From Casuarina equisetifolia (taxonomy: Eukaryota > Streptophyta > Magnoliopsida > Fagales > Casuarinaceae): 64,000 nucleotides of DNA. The DNA lies in contig CM052359.1 in NCBI GenBank assembly GCA_028551475.1, forward strand, positions 19,097,583 through 19,161,582. The letters are read 5' to 3'. Below the pieces are notes generated by a model. The model made no database searches and was not told the DNA's origin. It saw nothing but the letters and a program-made list of their open reading frames with translations. Shown here piece after piece: positions 61,501 to 64,000 of the stretch (position 1 is its first letter; every line of letters begins with the position of its first letter). The position numbers and the translations under genes were made by a program.

Positions 61501-63347
61501 CCTCTTTGTGATCTTTATACGTAGATGTGCTATCATCTCTTGCGAACTAATTTTGAGTACGGAAGTGAGCATTATAATACCATAGTCAAGTTTCAAGTGA
61601 GGCATCTCTCTGCCTGTGGATTGAATCCTGGTGGAAGTGCTTCCCCATGTTCACAAAGAGGGGACACGTTGAAATCTAATGTGTCTTACACGAACAATAT
61701 ATTAAATTATTATGCTCCTCATATGCAAATGTATTCCCTTTCGTATAAGTTAGTTTAGAAGACGAACTTGACTTTCTAACAATGGCATTCCTCAATGACT
61801 TCCTAAAAATGACTTTCTAACATTTACACACTTTCTAGATGTGATCAAGAACGCAATTGAAGTTCTGTGGTACTGGGTCTTTTATACTAAGGTCCACCTC
61901 TAGAAAAAGAGCTGATGTCTCTAATTTTTTTTTTTTTTTTTTAACGACAACCTAACATATCCCACAAGGGTTGTAATTATAAAATGAAATGAAAAGGTAG
62001 TGCTAAACCAGAAGGACCACTTTTTTTTTTTTTTAAAGTATTATTTATTTATTTATTTATTTATTTATTCTTTTGTCAAGAGAGTCAACTTTACACAAAA
62101 TATGGGCTGAAGCACATGGTGCGCATGCATTCCGGCCCTAAGACTTACTTTAAAAGGAAAACGGTTTAATTAAGTTTGTAAAATAATTCGGAAAAGGTAG
62201 AAACATACCCAGGCAGGACAAGCACCTTCGGTTACAGCCTGGTGCCTGAAATGTCTCAGCCGCTCATTGGTTGCAGCCGCCGGGTGCGTATCCAGCACTC
62301 CCTTCCAACCTCCCCACGGCGGTAAGCTCTCCTTCTCCGACCGTTCATCTAGACGCCGATTAACTTCTGCCCTCAGCTTGCAGTTTTCCAAATGAGGGGC
62401 TTTTGGGACGCTGTCTCCATTTAACTTTAAATTTTTCGAGTACTCATTTTCGTCCTTCTCCGGCGTCCTTAGAATGGCACTCCAGGCCGAAAATAGAAGG
62501 GAGATTCTCTCATCTTCGTCTCTCTCTTGACCACTCCGGGCTTGCCAGTCCATTAGTCTTTCCTTTTCCTTTGGTTCAGAATTGCAGTCTGTACTCGTAA
62601 CCATATCTTCAACAACCCCCCCCCCCAAAAAAAAGAAAAAAAGGTAAATACTTTATGGTAAATGATTGGTAATCAAGAATGAACATACTTCAATCTAAAT
62701 CAACGATCAAGCTTATTAGACACGCCCACGAATTCAATCCTCCGTGATGGATTGTCATATAAAACAGAATGATGATGATTTGAGCTTTTAGTCATCTTGG
62801 TCAAATGAGGACGGGAATACCAAAATGTATTAAACAAGTTACTCTTAACTTTAAGTTGCTTCAACTACACCCCTTAATCATTCGCATTCTTGAATTTTGA
62901 TTCACGAACTTTCACTCCATTTCCACGAAAATCCCAACAAAGCTTTCCCAGTGACCAACCACTGAGTCATTGATGGGCAAAACAGTAAGAATTTGAATTT
63001 ACTGTTCATCTGAAAATGTAGCCGGACTCTTCATTCAAATTTAAAGGTAAAGAAAACAGGAACAAGTACCAAAGAATCGAGTGAGTAAAGTGCAGAAGGA
63101 GTGAGTTCCACTCACCGATGATTCCTGAACTTGAATTCCATGGTGAAGCACCGAGCGAAATGGCTGGAAATGAAATCCCACCGAACTCGAAGGAACCAAA
63201 TGAAGTGAGAGCAGCCAGAAAGAGAGAGGTGAGACAGACTCCACAGAGAAAACCCACCACACAAATTTGGCAAGAGAAGGAGCTTCCCATTTGCAAAGCC
63301 TTCTGCGAAACCAGTCTCTCAACATACTTGTGATTTGAAGGCTCCAT
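58512..63347 (-). CDS. FUT8/GT23-like fucosyltransferase-superfamily protein, type II membrane, 608 aa, 8 exons
   Basis: Exons (minus strand): 63347-63116, 62606-62209, 61296-61047, 60749-60530, 60460-60358, 60234-60106, 59376-59161, 58790-58512; total 1827 nt. Seven introns: six GT-AG and one (60461-60529) needing a GC donor. A short N-terminal tail is followed by one hydrophobic segment (about residues 26-50), giving a type II, Golgi-style signal anchor; then a charged stem (about 80-200) and a catalytic-type region. Family-like marks are LPGFGIGAQVAG, SMHVRMGDK (HVR at 474-476) and, near the C-terminus, LMATEADFFIGALGSTWC. These parallel FUT8/NodZ (GT23), which transfer fucose from GDP-fucose. 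Donor and acceptor of the plant protein are unknown. I chose the ATG at 63347 (MEPSNHKYVERL) because it puts the anchor near the N-terminus; an in-frame ATG at 63497 would add 50 residues. Confidence 0.82.
62039..62069. repeat. (TTAT)n tetranucleotide microsatellite
   Basis: About seven TTAT/ATTT units lie within the intron between exons 2 and 3 of the FUT8-like gene (61297-62208). Poly-T runs precede it at about 61927-61942 and 62021-62034. Confidence 0.9.
62614..62641. repeat. adjacent poly-C and poly-A runs at a splice acceptor
   Basis: On the plus strand a run of about 12 C is followed by an A-rich run. On the minus strand this is a T-rich tract, then a G-run, just upstream of the exon 2 acceptor (AG at 62608-62607) of the FUT8-like gene. 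The homopolymers are a likely site for length polymorphism or sequencing error; the chosen junction keeps the frame regardless of run length. Confidence 0.85.
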
Positions 63348-64000
63348 ATTTTGGCTCTCAAATTGGAGAAGAAGGAATTTTGTTGGAGCCCTTCCTCCCT
63401 TTCCTCGAGAATCTGATGGAAGACCAACTAACTCATAACAACAATCACACAAAATGCTCCCCAAACTTTTCCCGCTGTTACTCGTGAGATTCTTCAAGAC
63501 TAACGGGGCTTATTTTCCAACTACTCCAAAACAGAACAAACTTGTCAGAGTTGCCAATTTCAACCATCCCCCACGCCTTTCACTACGTGGTCCACCTCTA
63601 TCTTCCGTCCAACTGCCAAATAAATAAGAACCCTACCTGGATATAGTAAAAATTACACTTACCTGAAAAGAGAAAAAAAAAAGAGAGACATGAGAAGAAG
63701 AAGGAGAGACATCAGGATGGAGTAAGGCAAACGAAAGAGAGATTAAATTTTCTTGTTAAGAGAGGGAAAATTTAGCTTCTTTCAGCTTTGAATGATGATG
63801 GCCGGTAGGAAATTTTGCAGAAACAGAAGAAAAATGAAAAACCCACATACACAGAAGAAAAGGAATTGTAGAGATGATTACCAAAAACAAAACGTTTACG
63901 AAGAAAATCAAACTCAGTGGAGATTTAGCAGCAGAAACAGAGCTTCTGAAGCTGAAATTGAGATTAAAAATATTACAATTGATGCACCTCTTTCTTTCAA
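63348..64000. promoter_or_regulatory. 5' leader and promoter of the FUT8-like gene
   Basis: The region lies upstream of the minus-strand FUT8-like start. A perfect donor (CAG|GTAAGT, minus strand) starts at 63662, and an acceptor (GGAGTAG) ends at 63521, which would make a 142-nt 5'-UTR intron. The sequence beyond about 63670 is A/G-rich on the plus strand (pyrimidine-rich in the sense direction), as in many plant leaders. No other gene was recognised before the window ends. Confidence 0.45.

Overview
The window looks like nuclear DNA of a eudicot plant. It is AT-rich, its genes are broken into many short exons by AT/T-rich introns (33 bp exons up to 3.6 kb introns), and every recognisable protein belongs to a plant-conserved family. 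Nothing bacterial, viral or organellar was seen, and I found no CRISPR array, rRNA gene or intact tRNA gene. Species cannot be fixed from sequence alone.

Layout, left to right: (1) a possible last exon of an unidentified gene at the left edge; (2) a single-exon P-class PPR gene on the minus strand (2557-4326); (3) a ten-exon PTAR1-type protein prenyltransferase alpha-subunit-repeat gene on the minus strand (6692-15303), head to head with (4) a twelve-exon EF-hand PP2A B'' regulatory-subunit gene on the plus strand (16187-26109), the two sharing an ~0.9 kb divergent promoter with two G-boxes; (5) a twelve-exon diphthine-ammonia ligase (DPH6) gene fused to RidA/YjgF domains on the plus strand (30161-46741); (6) a two-coding-exon ankyrin/GPCR-chaperone (ANKRD13-like) gene on the plus strand (52377-57058); (7) an eight-exon FUT8/GT23-like type II membrane glycosyltransferase on the minus strand (58512-63347), convergent with gene 6.

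I rebuilt all exon chains by hand from splice sites. Each chain closes in frame: PTAR1 1233 nt/410 aa, B'' 1620 nt/539 aa, DPH6 2250 nt/749 aa, ankyrin 1986 nt/661 aa, FUT8-like 1827 nt/608 aa. Two introns need a GC-AG donor to keep the frame. The genes are functionally unrelated (organelle RNA handling, prenylation, phosphatase targeting, EF2 diphthamide, membrane-protein chaperoning, glycosylation). They are independent eukaryotic transcription units, not an operon. From memory, DPH6 and the ankyrin gene are also neighbours in Arabidopsis (At3g04480/At3g04470), which suggests an old syntenic pair.

No previously undescribed multi-gene system is evident. The most interesting leads are the DPH6-RidA fusion with a small in-frame open intron in its RidA region, the two GC-AG introns, a FUT8-like enzyme in a lineage that uses alpha-1,3 core fucose, a readable PPR code, a SINE-like insertion, and several local segmental duplications in non-coding DNA.
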